Part shown: piece by piece, positions 32,475 through 43,515 of the stretch
Numbering within the stretch: the first letter of the stretch is position 1
Layout: each line of letters opens with the position of its first letter
Assembly: GCA_030704615.1 (NCBI GenBank)
Contig: CM060733.1
Location: 41,170,001 to 41,230,000, forward strand
DNA: 60,000 bases
From: Takakia lepidozioides
Taxonomy: Eukaryota > Streptophyta > Takakiopsida > Takakiales > Takakiaceae
Direction: 5' to 3'
Notes under the pieces: model-generated
Database searches by the model: none
Told to the model about the DNA's origin: nothing
Seen by the model: only the letters and a program-made list of their open reading frames with translations
Made by a program: the position numbers and the translations under genes

Positions 32475-34540
32475 GTTGTCATTGTCAGTTGCTAGCAACA
32501 AGACAAGGATGTGTGCATGATTTGTGCAGAGGCATGGATAGCTGAAGGAGCAGGGATGGAGTGTGGGTTTTGATTCATCCAAAAGGGCTGGATTTCAAGC
32601 TTCAGATCACCTATGACTCCCTGTGGAAGGATAGCTACAAGAAACCTGCATGGGTAGATGGTCAACTGGAAGCCGCAGCAGCATCGGCACGATTGATAAA
32701 ATCAGGCACTGTTCATGAAGGCACCTTCTTCAACACGTTTCACCCTATTTTTCCCTTTGATCAGAATCAGCCCTAAATGTTGAATTCTACAAGGTAACAG
32801 AGACGCGGAGAAACTGTGGAATGAATACTTTTCTAACCCAGTCAACGGTGGGACAATCGAGCAAAAAGATGAATGCCTGTTGGATTACAAAGAGTAGCAG
32901 ATGAAATTGAGCATAGGAACTAGAGTGATAAGTTGAGTTGGGTGTTTCCTAGAACAGATGTAGGCTGTCATTGTCAGCTTCTAGCAGCAAGGCAAGGATG
33001 TATGCATAATTTGTGCAGAGGCATGGATAGGTGAAGGAGCAGGGATAGAGTGTGGGTCCAGATTCATCCAAGAGGGCCGCATTTCTTGCTCCACATTACC
33101 TACGATTCCTTGTGGAAGGATAGCTATAAGAAACATACATGGGTAGATGGTCAACTGGAAGCCACAGCAGCAGCGGCGCCACAATTGATAAAATCAGACA
33201 CTGCTAATGAGGGCACCTAACACATTTCACCCTGTTTTTTCCTCTTATCCGAATCATTCTTCTTCCATGTTGAATTCTGCAAGTTAGCTGGTTGAATGAA
33301 CCTTTGATAGTTCGGAGTGACTTTGATATGATACTGCCAAAGTGACGACAGTAAAGTATCCAGAAACAGGTAACAGAAATGATGAGAAGCTGTGGAATGA
33401 GTACTTTTCTGACCCCAGTCAATGGTGGGACAACTGAGGCAAAAAGGTAAATGCCTGTATAATTATAGAGAGTAGCAGACACAATTCAACATAGGAATGA
33501 GTGTGATAAGCTGAGTTGGGTGTTTCCTAAAACAAATGTAGGTTGTCATTGTCAGCTGCTAGCAGCAAGACAAGGATGTGTGCATGATTTGTGCAGAGGC
33601 ATGGATGGTTGAAGGAGCAGGGATAGAGTGTGGGTCCAGATTCATCCAAGAGGGCCGGATTTCAACCTCCAGATTACCTATGATTCCCTGTGGAAGGATA
33701 ACTACAACAAACGTGCATGGGAAGATGGTCAACTGGAAGCCGCAGTAGCAGCGGGACAATTGATAAAATCAGGCACTACTACTGAAGGCACCTTCTTCAA
33801 CACATTTCACCCTGTTTTTCCCTCTTATCAGAATCGGCCCTAAATTTCCATGTTGAATTCTTCAAATTAGCTGGTTGAGTGAATCTAGTTTGGAGTGACT
33901 TTGACATGATACTGCCAATGTGACAACAGGAAAGTATCGAAAAATAGGTAACAAAGATGAGAAGAAGCTGGGGAATGAACACGTTTATGACCCTAGTCAA
34001 CGGTGGGACAATCGAGATCAAAAAGGTGAATGCCTGTTAGATTACAGGGAGTAGCGGACACAATTCAACATATGAACTAGAGTGATAAGCGCCGTTGGGT
34101 GTTTCCTAGAACAACTCTATGTTGTCATTGTCATCTGCTAGCAGCAAGTGCAAGGATGAATGCATGATTTGTACAGACGCATGGATAGCTGAAGGAGCAG
34201 GGATAGAGTGTGGGTCCAGATTCATCCAAGAGGGCCGGATCTCAAGCTCCCGATTACCTATGATTCCCTGTGGAAGGGAAACCTGCATGGGTACATGGTC
34301 AACTGGAAGCCACAGCAACAGCGGCACAATTCATAAAATCAGTCATTGCTAATCAAGGCACCTTCTTCAACACACTTCACCCTGTTTTCCCCTCTTATCA
34401 GAATCGACCCTAAATTTTCATGTTGAATTCTGCAAGTTAGCTAGTTGAGTGAACCTTTGATAGTTTGGAGTGACTTTGACATGATACTGCCAAAGTGACA
34501 ACACAGAAGTATCCAGAAACAGGTTCCAATCTTGGTCGTT
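32475..34540 (+). repeat. Four tandem units of 0.49-0.58 kb with a recurring short frame
   Basis: The landmark TGTCATTGTCAGCTGCTAGC recurs at 32475, 32964, 33542 and 34121 (spacing 489, 578, 579). Each unit includes a 71-codon frame, open in units 1 (32561-32776) and 3 (33628-33843). The shared peptide includes LQITYDSLWKD, DGQLEAA, LIKSG and GTFFNTFHP. Unit 2 has an early stop and unit 4 a deletion with frame loss. I do not recognise the peptide. The block starts right after the PPR pseudogene; a fragment reading MAERDVVS lies at about 32430. Confidence 0.75.
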
Positions 34541-35325
34541 ACGGACTCATGGATTTGTGCACTGTATGGGGCAGTTTTGAGGTGTTATCTTAATACATTG
34601 TCACGTGCTCTTCTTTAGAAAGTTTATTTGATTTCGTGCATTGATGGCATGGAGTAGATCGATCGTAGCATCCCTGTTGCTATTCAGACATAGTAGAAAC
34701 AATATTGCACATGTATGAACTACAAGTCGCAGCCCCCAAGTCAGTGCAACTAGCAGGAGTGCCTGGTTCCCAACCCACAGTCGATGTAGTCACTAGTGAG
34801 GTAGTGCATTTCAAACCTTCAGTTGCATCTGTCACTTCAACACTCCAGTTGTCGACTCCACTTGCAAGTCGTGAAGGCAACCAACAGACAACTCACTGCG
34901 CCACGTGTTGTGGCCTCAGGCTTGCACGTGGCGAGACCCGGGAAGCCACACGTGTCCTTGAAGGTAACTGCTAGTCCGGTCGCTACTACGAGTCCAGCAC
35001 TCCGAGACGTAGTTCACAACTTCGCAGTCCGACCGTGCAGTCGTTGAAACGACTTGCTAGTTATTTTTGAACTAGTGGTTAGTGCTCGTGTAGTACGAGA
35101 TCGTAACTATTCAGCAGCGTGAAGCAACGCGGCTACGGCGCGTGTCCTACCTCCAAGAGAACACGTGGAGTTTTCACACCAAGCCACGCGGCTGTATTCC
35201 CGGCGTGCACACGGTGGGGAAGTCGGAACCCCCCGAACAAAAGTCCACTGTGGTCAAGGTCCAAGATTCAGTGAACACCGCGCCTGACGACGCCACGTGG
35301 CCACACCTTAAAAATTACCCTCGGC
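34541..35325. other. Unassigned sequence, target of the hAT insertion
   Basis: No gene is seen. Short palindrome-like AACGACT/AGTCGTT motifs near 35040 recur at 36550-36670 on the other side of the hAT element, so both flanks may belong to one older repeat. Confidence 0.35.
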
Positions 35326-35333
35326 GTCACGAC
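35326..35333. other. Target-site duplication, left (8 bp)
   Basis: GTCACGAC, identical to 36531-36538. Eight base pairs is the size made by hAT transposases. Confidence 0.9.
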
Positions 35334-36530
35334 CAGTGTTGGGAGGGTATACTGATTTTTTTTCTACCCTCAGGGTAAGGGTATACATGATTTTGGGGGT
35401 CAAACTTATCCTCAGGGTAAGGGTATAATCTATTTTTTGAAAACATTTACCCTCCGGGAAAGGGTATATATAAATTTTTGGTGAAAATTTACCCTCAGGG
35501 TAAGGGTATTGGGTGCCACATATACCATGAGGGTAAGGGTAATTGCAGGATAATGGTACCATTTTTATATCCTCAGGATATCCCAGGGTAATTATAAAGG
35601 TTAAATTATTATTTTTTAAATTTAATTTGTGATTTTTTAAATACTTATAATAAAGCTTTTCTTTTTTTTATTATAAAAGGGACAGAGGCCCTATAAAAAC
35701 TTTATTGGAGTGGCAAAATGAGAATAGAGAGGAGGAAAAAATAACCTCCTAAGGGACTGTAAAGACGTATCACATGGGGAACACCCAGCACTGGTAGGGA
35801 GTTGGGGGGGAAAGCAAGAGTTAACTAAGAACCAAAACCTCGGTGGGGGGAGGGAATTGCCAGAGGGCCTAACCAAGACGAAGCATTTCAACTATGTAAC
35901 ATCCCCGTTATATAGAATTTAACGGGATATGTCTTTTATTAATATTTTTGTTTATTTTTTATGTGGCTTACAAATAGCAAAATTTTAGCCCTCATTTATG
36001 CTCCTCTAATGGCCCTAAAATATAATAACAAAACAACACATTTGATCATAATGAGGTCACTTTTGCACCATAGATAAGAGAATGGCGGGTACCGAGGAAA
36101 GAGAGAGCGGCAGTGGCGGGGACCGCCACTAGCACACGCTTTTTCCAAGGAGAGAGTGGCAAGGACCGGTCTTGGAGCACAAGCTGCGAAGAGGAAGACC
36201 AATGAAGGGGAAAAAAATAAAATAAAAAATGCTAGTGTTTGCCCTCTCTACTAGCAAATACCACACCTAAACCTAAACCCCTAGTAATCAAATTATTATA
36301 CCCTTCCCTATTACCCGGCCATTGAACAGATTTACCCTCATGATAAGGGTATCCTTCGAAATTTCAAACCCCAGGGTATAATCCATTAAGGGTATAACAA
36401 AAATAATTACCCCTGACAAGGGTAGGGTAAGGGTATTTTGGATTTTCCAGGGTAGGGTATATCCATATACCCTTATTGGGTTTTACCCTCAGGGTATAAT
36501 GGCAAAAAAAAGGGTATCCTCCCAACACTG
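35334..36530. mobile_element. Non-autonomous hAT transposon, 1197 bp
   Basis: The ends are perfect 13-bp inverted repeats (CAGTGTTGGGAGG), with the start typical for hAT, and a perfect 8-bp duplication flanks them. Subterminal regions hold many TACCCTCAGGGTA palindromes with AGGGTAT extensions (35365, 35407, 35490 on the left; 36331, 36410, 36485 on the right). These are probable transposase-binding repeats. There is no transposase frame inside, so it depended on another element. A GGGACAGAGGCCCT-type dispersed repeat lies in its interior at 35683. Confidence 0.92.
35680..35890. repeat. Dispersed GGGACAGAGGCCCT repeat, copy 1
   Basis: GGGACAGAGGCCCT, then AATAACCTCC, then CACATGGGGAAC and AGAACCAA in order. 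The same order of landmarks is seen at 57265-57500, and the head also at 42795. It may be a SINE or the end of a LINE. Confidence 0.45.
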
Positions 36531-36538
36531 GTCACGAC
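36531..36538. other. Target-site duplication, right (8 bp)
   Basis: GTCACGAC, identical to 35326-35333. Confidence 0.9.
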
Positions 36539-36779
36539 TGACTGGAATGACTCCGACCACGTAATGACCGGAACGACTGGGCTGTCCGATAGGTCTTGTC
36601 CTTTCGGACTCGTAGTCGCCCAGTCATTTTTTGACTGAAACGACTGGGTTTTCAGTCGTTTTTTGAGTCGTTATTTCGGCGATTCCTTGTAGTGATCCCA
36701 CAGTCGGAGAAGAATTCGAAGATCCCCCCTGGCCACCCATTTAAGAGAGGCAGGCCATAGAGCAAAAGAGGAGGGGATA

Positions 36780-37154
36780 GCTTGAACAACATGGTGTCTT
36801 ACAAGAATCTCCAAGGAGCATTTAGATTGCAAAAGATTCTAGGCACCCATTTTGCCAGTAAAGCGCAAAGCGCAAATCTGAGTATCTGGGTCCAGAATGC
36901 CAAGACCACCTACTTTCTTCTTTTGAGTGATTTGGGTCCAGCTTACCAGAGCCCGTCTATTGGGTATGGCATTTTGTTGCACCCCAGGTGAGAGCTCTGA
37001 TTTTTTTGATGATCGTTGCGCTAGGGGACCAAACAGAAGAAATGAACCAGCAAGAGGCCAACAAGACCTGGTTGGGCGCAATCAATGTGTAACAAACTCC
37101 AGTACGTAAGCTTGTTCTTAACTCTTTCTGTCTCATGTAGCAGCAGTTGCCCAT
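36780..37154 (-). pseudogene. LINE reverse-transcriptase C-terminal fragment
   Basis: Minus-strand peptides in shifting frames read ASCWFISSVW and IIKKIRALTWG, then RRALVSWTQITQKKKVGGLG and ILDPDTQICALR. This is the familiar region past the catalytic core in plant L1-type LINE RT (a ScW...FLWG...W...KKxGGLGI..P series). At least one frameshift separates the parts. Only a short fragment remains. Confidence 0.65.
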
Positions 37155-37249
37155 ATTCCGGTGATGTTCTCAGCTATGTAAATGTGCCAAGGTGGAAGCG
37201 TTGAAGTGCTGATTGTACCCTAGGGATGTCTTCATGAGTGAACAAGCAC

Positions 37250-37369
37250 TGAGGGAAGGACTAAAAGAATTGAAAGAGAGAAACGAGGAAATGTGAGAGT
37301 AGTTTGGGCTGAGGGAAGGACTAAAAGAATTGAAAGAGAGAAACAAGGAAATGTGAGAGTAGTTTGGGC
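37250..37369. repeat. 60-bp tandem duplication
   Basis: GAGGGAAGGACTAAAAGAAT and what follows occurs at 37251 and again at 37311, with one base difference (AAACGAGG/AAACAAGG). This is a recent duplication. Confidence 0.9.
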
Positions 37370-37370
37370 T

Positions 37371-38085
37371 GCACGAGCCTGTGACCACATGATGGAGTGG
37401 TGATACTTGGTGCTAGTAATTGATGAACCCCACGGGCAACTCACCCGGGGCTGATGTTGCTGCTGGAATGCGGTGAACCCCTGGTGTATGCAATCACTAA
37501 GCTCGCCTATAAGCGACGATGAGCCCCTGCTTCCTTTTCTCTTCCGCTGCGGGGCAGCGTGCGGAATATGAACACGACATTGTAACGGGTAATGTCTGGG
37601 TGTTTACGTAGCCCCCTTTTTCACACCACACTTCAAAGCGAGTACTCAGCTGCTCTGCTAAAACATGCAGAAGGAAACCTTGTGTGCTTATGCGGTACAA
37701 GATAAGTTGCAATCTCTAAAGGGGTTGCTTCGTGAATTTGTTGACCGGACAAGTCAGAGATCTATGGAGTTCTTTTCATAAATCTTAATAGATCCTCATC
37801 CAAATGAACCTCCCTGCAATTTCCCAAACTCACAAGAATTCCTTCTTTTGTCATAGCCCATGGTCTTTTTCATATACAACCAAGAATGCATTTCTTTTAT
37901 GTCATTCTTTTTCATGTGGGACATCAAGGCATTCAATGGCGCATTTAGGAAACAACGAAGGGCATTGATCTGGCCTCTTTGCAAGAATATGTTGGTAACT
38001 CTACTTTTAGGCTTAAGGCATCTACATTCCAATTGATTGAGTAGTCCATGATGAAAGGCCTCCCTAACATCCAACATTTTTGCTA
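37371..38085. other. No recognised gene
   Basis: A 113-codon minus-strand frame (37796-38137) overlaps the end of the immune-receptor gene. It has no feature I recognise, so it is not called. Otherwise nothing is seen; part of this will be the 3' untranslated region of the gene to the right. Confidence 0.4.
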
Positions 38086-39580
38086 TCAATCTATGGTTGT
38101 AACTACTACGTTTGAATAAATGATGGATGAGTCCCATGACGTAAATGAAATGTATTGGGATTCACCAATAAACTGAAGATCTTTGTAGATGCAAAATACA
38201 TTCTGGCCTCGATCTCCTCGACCAACCTGTATCATTTGCATGTTGAGATCTATTGATATCCACAAATCATTAATACCACCATGACATGTCAATCCAGTCG
38301 GAGTTGAATACTCTATAGTCCCTTGTGATCTTCTTCGAATTACGGAAGTTGTGTTGCCCCATCCCCCAATAACAATTTCATACATGGGATCCATGGTTTG
38401 AGATCTTGAAGAAATAGCTATGTGCACATCATTGGTTCCTTCAGCTGCAAATAATATTACTCCTTGACCTAGTCTTGGGAGCCTCCAATACTGATTCCAT
38501 TTGTAGATCCCTTGTGCAGGGTCGATTTTCATGCATCCCTTGTCTTCGACAAGATTCTGATCTTTGTGACACAGACTTTTCCTCAACCAACCTAACGGTC
38601 GATTCAAGATCAATTCCATGCACTCTGGAGTGGTCGTGACAATCACTTTCGAGTACACAAACGGTTGGTTCCACGATGAGAAACAAATGTACTGAGCTTC
38701 CCATATAAATTGAAGATCTTTGTAGATACATAATACATCTTGGCCTGGCACTCCTCGACCAACTTGTATCACTTGCGTGTTCAAATCTACCGACACCCAC
38801 AAATCATTAATACCACCGGGGTACTTCAATCCGGCTGGAGCTGAATAATATATGGTTCCTTGTGAACTTCTTCGGATTACAGAAGTTTTGTTGTCCCATC
38901 CCCCAACAACAATTTCATACATGGGGTCCACGTTTTGACACTCCGGAGAAATAGCTATGTGCAAGTCATTGCGCCCTTCAACTTCAAATGATATGATTCC
39001 GTGACCTGGTTTTGGGAGCCTCCAGTACTCATTCCAATTGTAGGTACCATATGTTGGTTCGATCTTGATATATCCCTTGTCTTCAACAAAAATCTGATTT
39101 TTGTGGCAAATGCTTCTCCAAAATTCTTCCAACGGATGGTCGAACATGCTTTCTTCGTTGTTTGTAGTAGTTGTTGCAACCACTACGTTTGAATAAGAAA
39201 TTGGTACGTCCCATGAGGTGAAGGAAATGTATCGAGCTTCTGATATGAATTCAAGATCTTTGTAGACGAAAAATACATCTTGATATGGCACTCCTCGACC
39301 AATCTGTATCACTTGAGTGATGGCATCTATTGACAACCACAAGTTGTTCACAACACTGCGATATGCCAATCCAGTCGGTACTTCATGCAATGTAGTACCC
39401 TGTGCTCTCTTTCGCAATATAGAGGTTGTATTGTTATTTGCACCTATGACAACTTCATACATGGGATCCACAGTTTGATATTCTGAAGAAAAAGCTATGT
39501 GCACACCCCCGTTGCCATGAACTTCAAATGACAAGATTCCTTGACTTGGTTTTGGAAGCCTCCAAGTGTGATCCCACTTG
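38086..39580 (-). repeat. Triplicated FAMeT-domain coding segment
   Basis: Three repeats of about 155 codons with linkers of about 25 residues. Each has Y-W...YWRLPKPG, an F-V/I-I-S strand pair, DPMYE(I/V)V(I/V)G, (N/D)(N/K)TS(V/I)(I/L)R, a NDLW(V/I)S(V/I)D stretch, QVGRG and a closing SFTSW/SSW-like end. Linkers also repeat (CHKNQIFVEDKG versus CHKDQNLVEDKG). Repeats 2 and 3 are more alike than either is to repeat 1. The fold resembles the Methyltransf_FA (farnesoic acid O-methyltransferase-like) family of animals and others. That name does not prove methyltransferase activity. Confidence 0.8.
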
Positions 39581-41819
39581 TAAATACCAAACAGTGCTTC
39601 AACTTGGACAATTTTTTTTTCGTAGATCCTGTATGAAACCGTAAAAAGAATTACACACAAAATAATCAATCCAATTGGTCATGTATTAGGCGTCAACATT
39701 CTTAGAAACATAATTGTAATACTACAAATATAATAAAAATATTGAAACCAAGCGAAGATTACATCATGGACACTATTAACATTATATTATGTAGCCATAA
39801 GTCCACCAATGTTCATGGAATTGGGTAAGTTGTTGTATACTAGTACACAGTTTAACACAAAAAACTAATAAAATGCATATTAAAAAATATGTTTTATATC
39901 CACAAGTTGTAACTTTATTACGAATTCTTAAAAAAACATTCTTCAATATCATCGACCAGACAATATATATATACACGAACATAGACACATAATCCAGAAT
40001 TATGAAACGTTCAAAATTCAAACTTATATATCACATGATAACAATGTTAAATGACCTAATATCATATTGTGTACGGAGTTTAAAGTTAATTTTGTATGAG
40101 AAAATGATCAACGTCATAAGAAAATTACCACTCCTCCAATTCGGGCATCTCAAAACAAGTGTTGCGTTCGATGCCCAACATAAGTAGGGTAGCCAAGCTT
40201 CGCGACGTCACCAAAATTTTGCTTCCTATAGAAAACTCTGCATCCAAATAGCTTGTAGCTTCTTCAAGTGACTCAAGGATATTATCCTGTACATTATCAA
40301 GAACCAAAAACACTTTTTGTCTCATAATACGTTGTGTATATACAAATAGCCCCTGCACAACACAAATAACATGTCAATTTCATAACCACACAAAAGATTA
40401 TAGTTAAGTTATATTTTTTCTGTAACATTACAAACACAAACAACACATGAAAATATTGTACCTTGTCCAAATCCATGACCTGTTTTATAAGTGCATCACT
40501 TGCATCTGTAAGTGTTTGCAACACTCCTTTTAGTGAGTCAATTGGGCTTTTGGTCTTGCATTGGAGTTCCACAAGACAAACTCTTCTCTCAAATTCTTCA
40601 GAGGAATCATTGCACATAATCTTACAGAGGGTGGTTTTACCCATACCACCCATTCCATATAGGCCAACAATGCAACACCCCATCTTTGTCGATGATGTGC
40701 TCGAATCTTGAAACATCTTTCGAACAACCTATTCAAACATATGCAACAACACGATAAGTTCAATATTACCAATTTGCGTAATATATATGAAAGCCTACAC
40801 AATTACCATCGGTAGTTTTTCACTCATCCCATGGATACTTTAATGTTAATCACCAACTAACTTACTCAATACTTACTCACAACCATACAAAAACAAGTAC
40901 GAACTCAACAAATATATTCAACTTACATTACTTACATTGCACATTTGTGTTCTCCCATGTACGTACGACTCACGCCACTTCAGGTCCACTGGAACCAGTT
41001 TAGACACACTTGCAACCACATCTTCGATGTATGCAACCTCACTCTGGCCATTTTCAAGTTCCAGGCCATTTGTAGCACCCACTTCTTTTAGTGTATTTTT
41101 CCACTTCAAAATGTCAATCCCACCATGTGCACTCGTCGCTGCCAACCTCTCCCATTCTTTGAACCAAGTAGCTTGTCTTTCATGGTCCTTGAATTCAACA
41201 ACCGAAATTGTATAGAAAAGTGGCAATATTCTTAATTTGGGGTTTACAGAATGCTTTGCATCAACAAATGATGACAATTCCAACATCGGCCACATACTCA
41301 TAAAAAAGCTCTCGGAAAGTACAACAATTGCCAGTTGACATTGTTGTGCAGCTTTAAAAATAAGTTGTGCGAATTTCTCGCCTTTGGGTAAGCTGTCAGC
41401 GGATTTGTCAAAGAAAGGATAATGATGAGCTCTTGTCAAGTGTTCATACAAATGCTCCACAAAGTTCTTGTTGAACCCGCTATGACTCAAGAATATCTTG
41501 TGGTGCATATCATCCCTAAGATTTGCCAAAACATGCAATTATTTTAGTTGCCTTCATGGTATATGAGCCTTTTCGTTTCAAGAAAATATTTGAAAATTTC
41601 ATCTTATCTACAAGATGCACATATTCGTCAATTGCATGTACTCTAAAAATTTATTGCTTCGCAAGATTGCTACTTTAATCACATGTAAAATCTCCATTGC
41701 ATGATCCATGTTAATCAACATTCATCCATGTGATAAACATATGCATGTTTGGACGCATACCTTTGTGGTGTTTTGACAACTAAAGATTGAGTAGAACTGT
41801 TGCCTTCATCAGATGCCAT
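38086..41819 (-). CDS. TIR-NB receptor-like protein with three C-terminal FAMeT domains
   Basis: Five exons join in phase to an open 890-aa product: 41819-41761, 41515-40936, 40728-40462, 40352-40129, 39628-38086 (donors GTATGC, GTAAGT, GTACAA, GTAATT; all acceptors AG). Residues about 22-170 form a TIR domain (HKIFLSHSG; WPMLEL with the glutamate expected to be catalytic in NAD-cleaving TIRs). Residues 238-246 are the P-loop GMGGMGKTT, 316-323 a kinase-2 motif VFLVLDNV, 345-353 GSKILVTSR. The usual GLPL, MHD and LRR parts are missing; instead residues about 381-890 hold three FAMeT-like repeats (DPMYEIVIGG, NTTSVIRR). An immune-sensor role is inferred from TIR-NB. An alternative donor 9 nt downstream at exon 2 also fits. 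Confidence 0.85.
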
Positions 41820-43295
41820 CCTGTACACAAATGCACATGACTTGACATTGTGTAAATATACAAAACACTAGCCTAAAGTAATGCAATTTTGTTGTTAAAT
41901 ATGATTCATTGAGTCGTCTAGGTCAAAACATTTTGAATACCAAGCTATGGACATTAGTACCTTACCAATATTGTATTCATAACCACCAACAATAAAATAT
42001 TTATCACAGAACTATTGATGTAGGTATAATTAAAAATACGTCACAATCAATTTAGTTTCTAGCAAAATCCAAGTACACCAAGTGGTTATCGTCTTTTCCA
42101 TGTTTCCAGATGCTACAAAATTTACAAATAACATCCCCCAAGCTCCGGTTATTAAACTAGTTTAAAATTTCATACAAATTGATTATAAATAGTGTATAAT
42201 ATTTCAAGCTATAAGATCAACAAATTATTATAATATTATATGACGAATCATTTTTTTAATTAAAAATATATTTATATTTAAATAAAAATAATTATCAAAA
42301 ATTCTAAAATATAGAGAGCCTTCATCGCAATTTGTTATACCATATTTCAGTTATCCAAAAAAAATAAAAAATCATCATTTATCGTTTTAAAAATATTATT
42401 CTACAAATACATTTCTACAATTCACATCACCTTGGCTCTGGAGAGGTGAGATTGCATTACCAGTTCTCTTCACTTTTCTCCTATATATACTGTCTATATG
42501 TAGATATTTACAATATAATTATAACCTCAGATTATTGATATAAATTAGTTTTTATGTTACTTTTTAATTACTATTTTAACAAAAAAAGGTTTTATGAAAT
42601 TTTATTTTAATTAAAAAAAATCCAACCCAACACACACCATGACAGTGTGATCGTTTGACAAGCTGACCGGCCTCCAAGCTTAAAAATAAAAAGCCAAAGA
42701 AAAAAACAGTCAACAATTCAAAAGCATGCTAGAAAGCAAAACCAACTTAAGTGTTGGATTTGTTTTTTTGTTTTTTGTTTTTTGTTTTTTTTTATGAACG
42801 GGGGACAGTGGCCCTGGATAAATTTATTTGGACTTATTAAGAGGAGTGTTGGATTTGTTTTCAAGAAAAAAAAACAGGGAGAAAAGACGGATTAAAAAAA
42901 AACGTAACCATCAATCATCTACATTATTATTATTATTATTTCAAAAACAACGCAGATCCTTTAGGAAAGACAGATCGAAAGTTCAGCTTTCCTGTGATGC
43001 CTTTGGCAAGAAATAGCTCAGTTTGTTATCTCTTGCATCTTTGCTCTATTCTGCAGTGACTTTCCCCCTGCAGGCTTCTCTTTCTTTGTGGACCTGTCTC
43101 TCAGATCTGCCTGTCCTGGAGTCTCTCTCTTTCTTGTGTTCCCCCTCCCCTTTTGATCACGAAGCAGTGTCTTCCTGGGTCAGCCTCTATGGCACCCTCA
43201 TGAGGTTATTTTTTCCTCTTTGACATTTTGTCCCCGTTTTTATATAAAGTTTTAAGGGTGTCCCAATGTCCACTCTCTTTTCTAAATTAAAAAAA
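41820..43295. other. AT-rich upstream sequence, no gene
   Basis: Very AT-rich between 42150 and 42650, with short simple repeats ((TAT)n near 42925; T-rich near 42755-42790). It probably includes the promoter of the TIR-NB gene, but no element is assigned. Confidence 0.5.
42790..42850. repeat. Dispersed GGGGACAGTGGCCCT repeat, fragment (copy 2)
   Basis: GGGGGACAGTGGCCCTGGATAA resembles the head of the repeats at 35683 and 57283, preceded by the same T-rich run. Confidence 0.4.
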
Positions 43296-43300
43296 GTACA

Positions 43301-43515
43301 GCTGGTAAGTGCACAGTGTGTCGCCCTGGTGGTTCGGGGTTCAAACCCGCTGCCTGCCTGGTGTGTAGATTGTTCGTGACCGGTTGGTCTGGTGGTGACG
43401 TTTCCCACCTGTGTGCCTAATGGCTTATCTTAATTTTCCCCCCTCCTCAAGGGCCTGAATTGTGAGCAGTCGCTCCCAGGTTTCCTTAAAATTTTAAAAT
43501 TTTAAAATAAAACAG
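43301..43515 (+). repeat. tRNA-derived SINE
   Basis: An A-box-like GCTGGTAAGTGC at 43301 and a B-box-like GGGTTCAAACCC at 43337-43348 lie at tRNA spacing. A tRNA-unrelated body follows, ending with CCTGAATTGTGAGCAGTCGC and a TTAAAATTTTAAAA tail. A TGTGAGC-GTCGCTCCCAGG-type 3' part reappears at 45640-45683 on the other strand. Confidence 0.65.

Noticed and set aside
32561-33843. Calling two independent small genes in the tandem units
   Set aside because: The parallel units have stops and frame loss, there is no splice or start evidence, and the peptide is unrecognised, so they are reported as a repeat only.
37796-38137. A 113-codon minus-strand frame after the FAMeT gene as an extra exon
   Set aside because: The last FAMeT repeat ends at a clear stop in its own phase; this frame overlaps it in another phase and shows no motif.
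43301-43350. A tRNA gene
   Set aside because: The A and B boxes fit, but the acceptor and anticodon stems do not pair, and a tRNA-unrelated body follows, so it is called a SINE.
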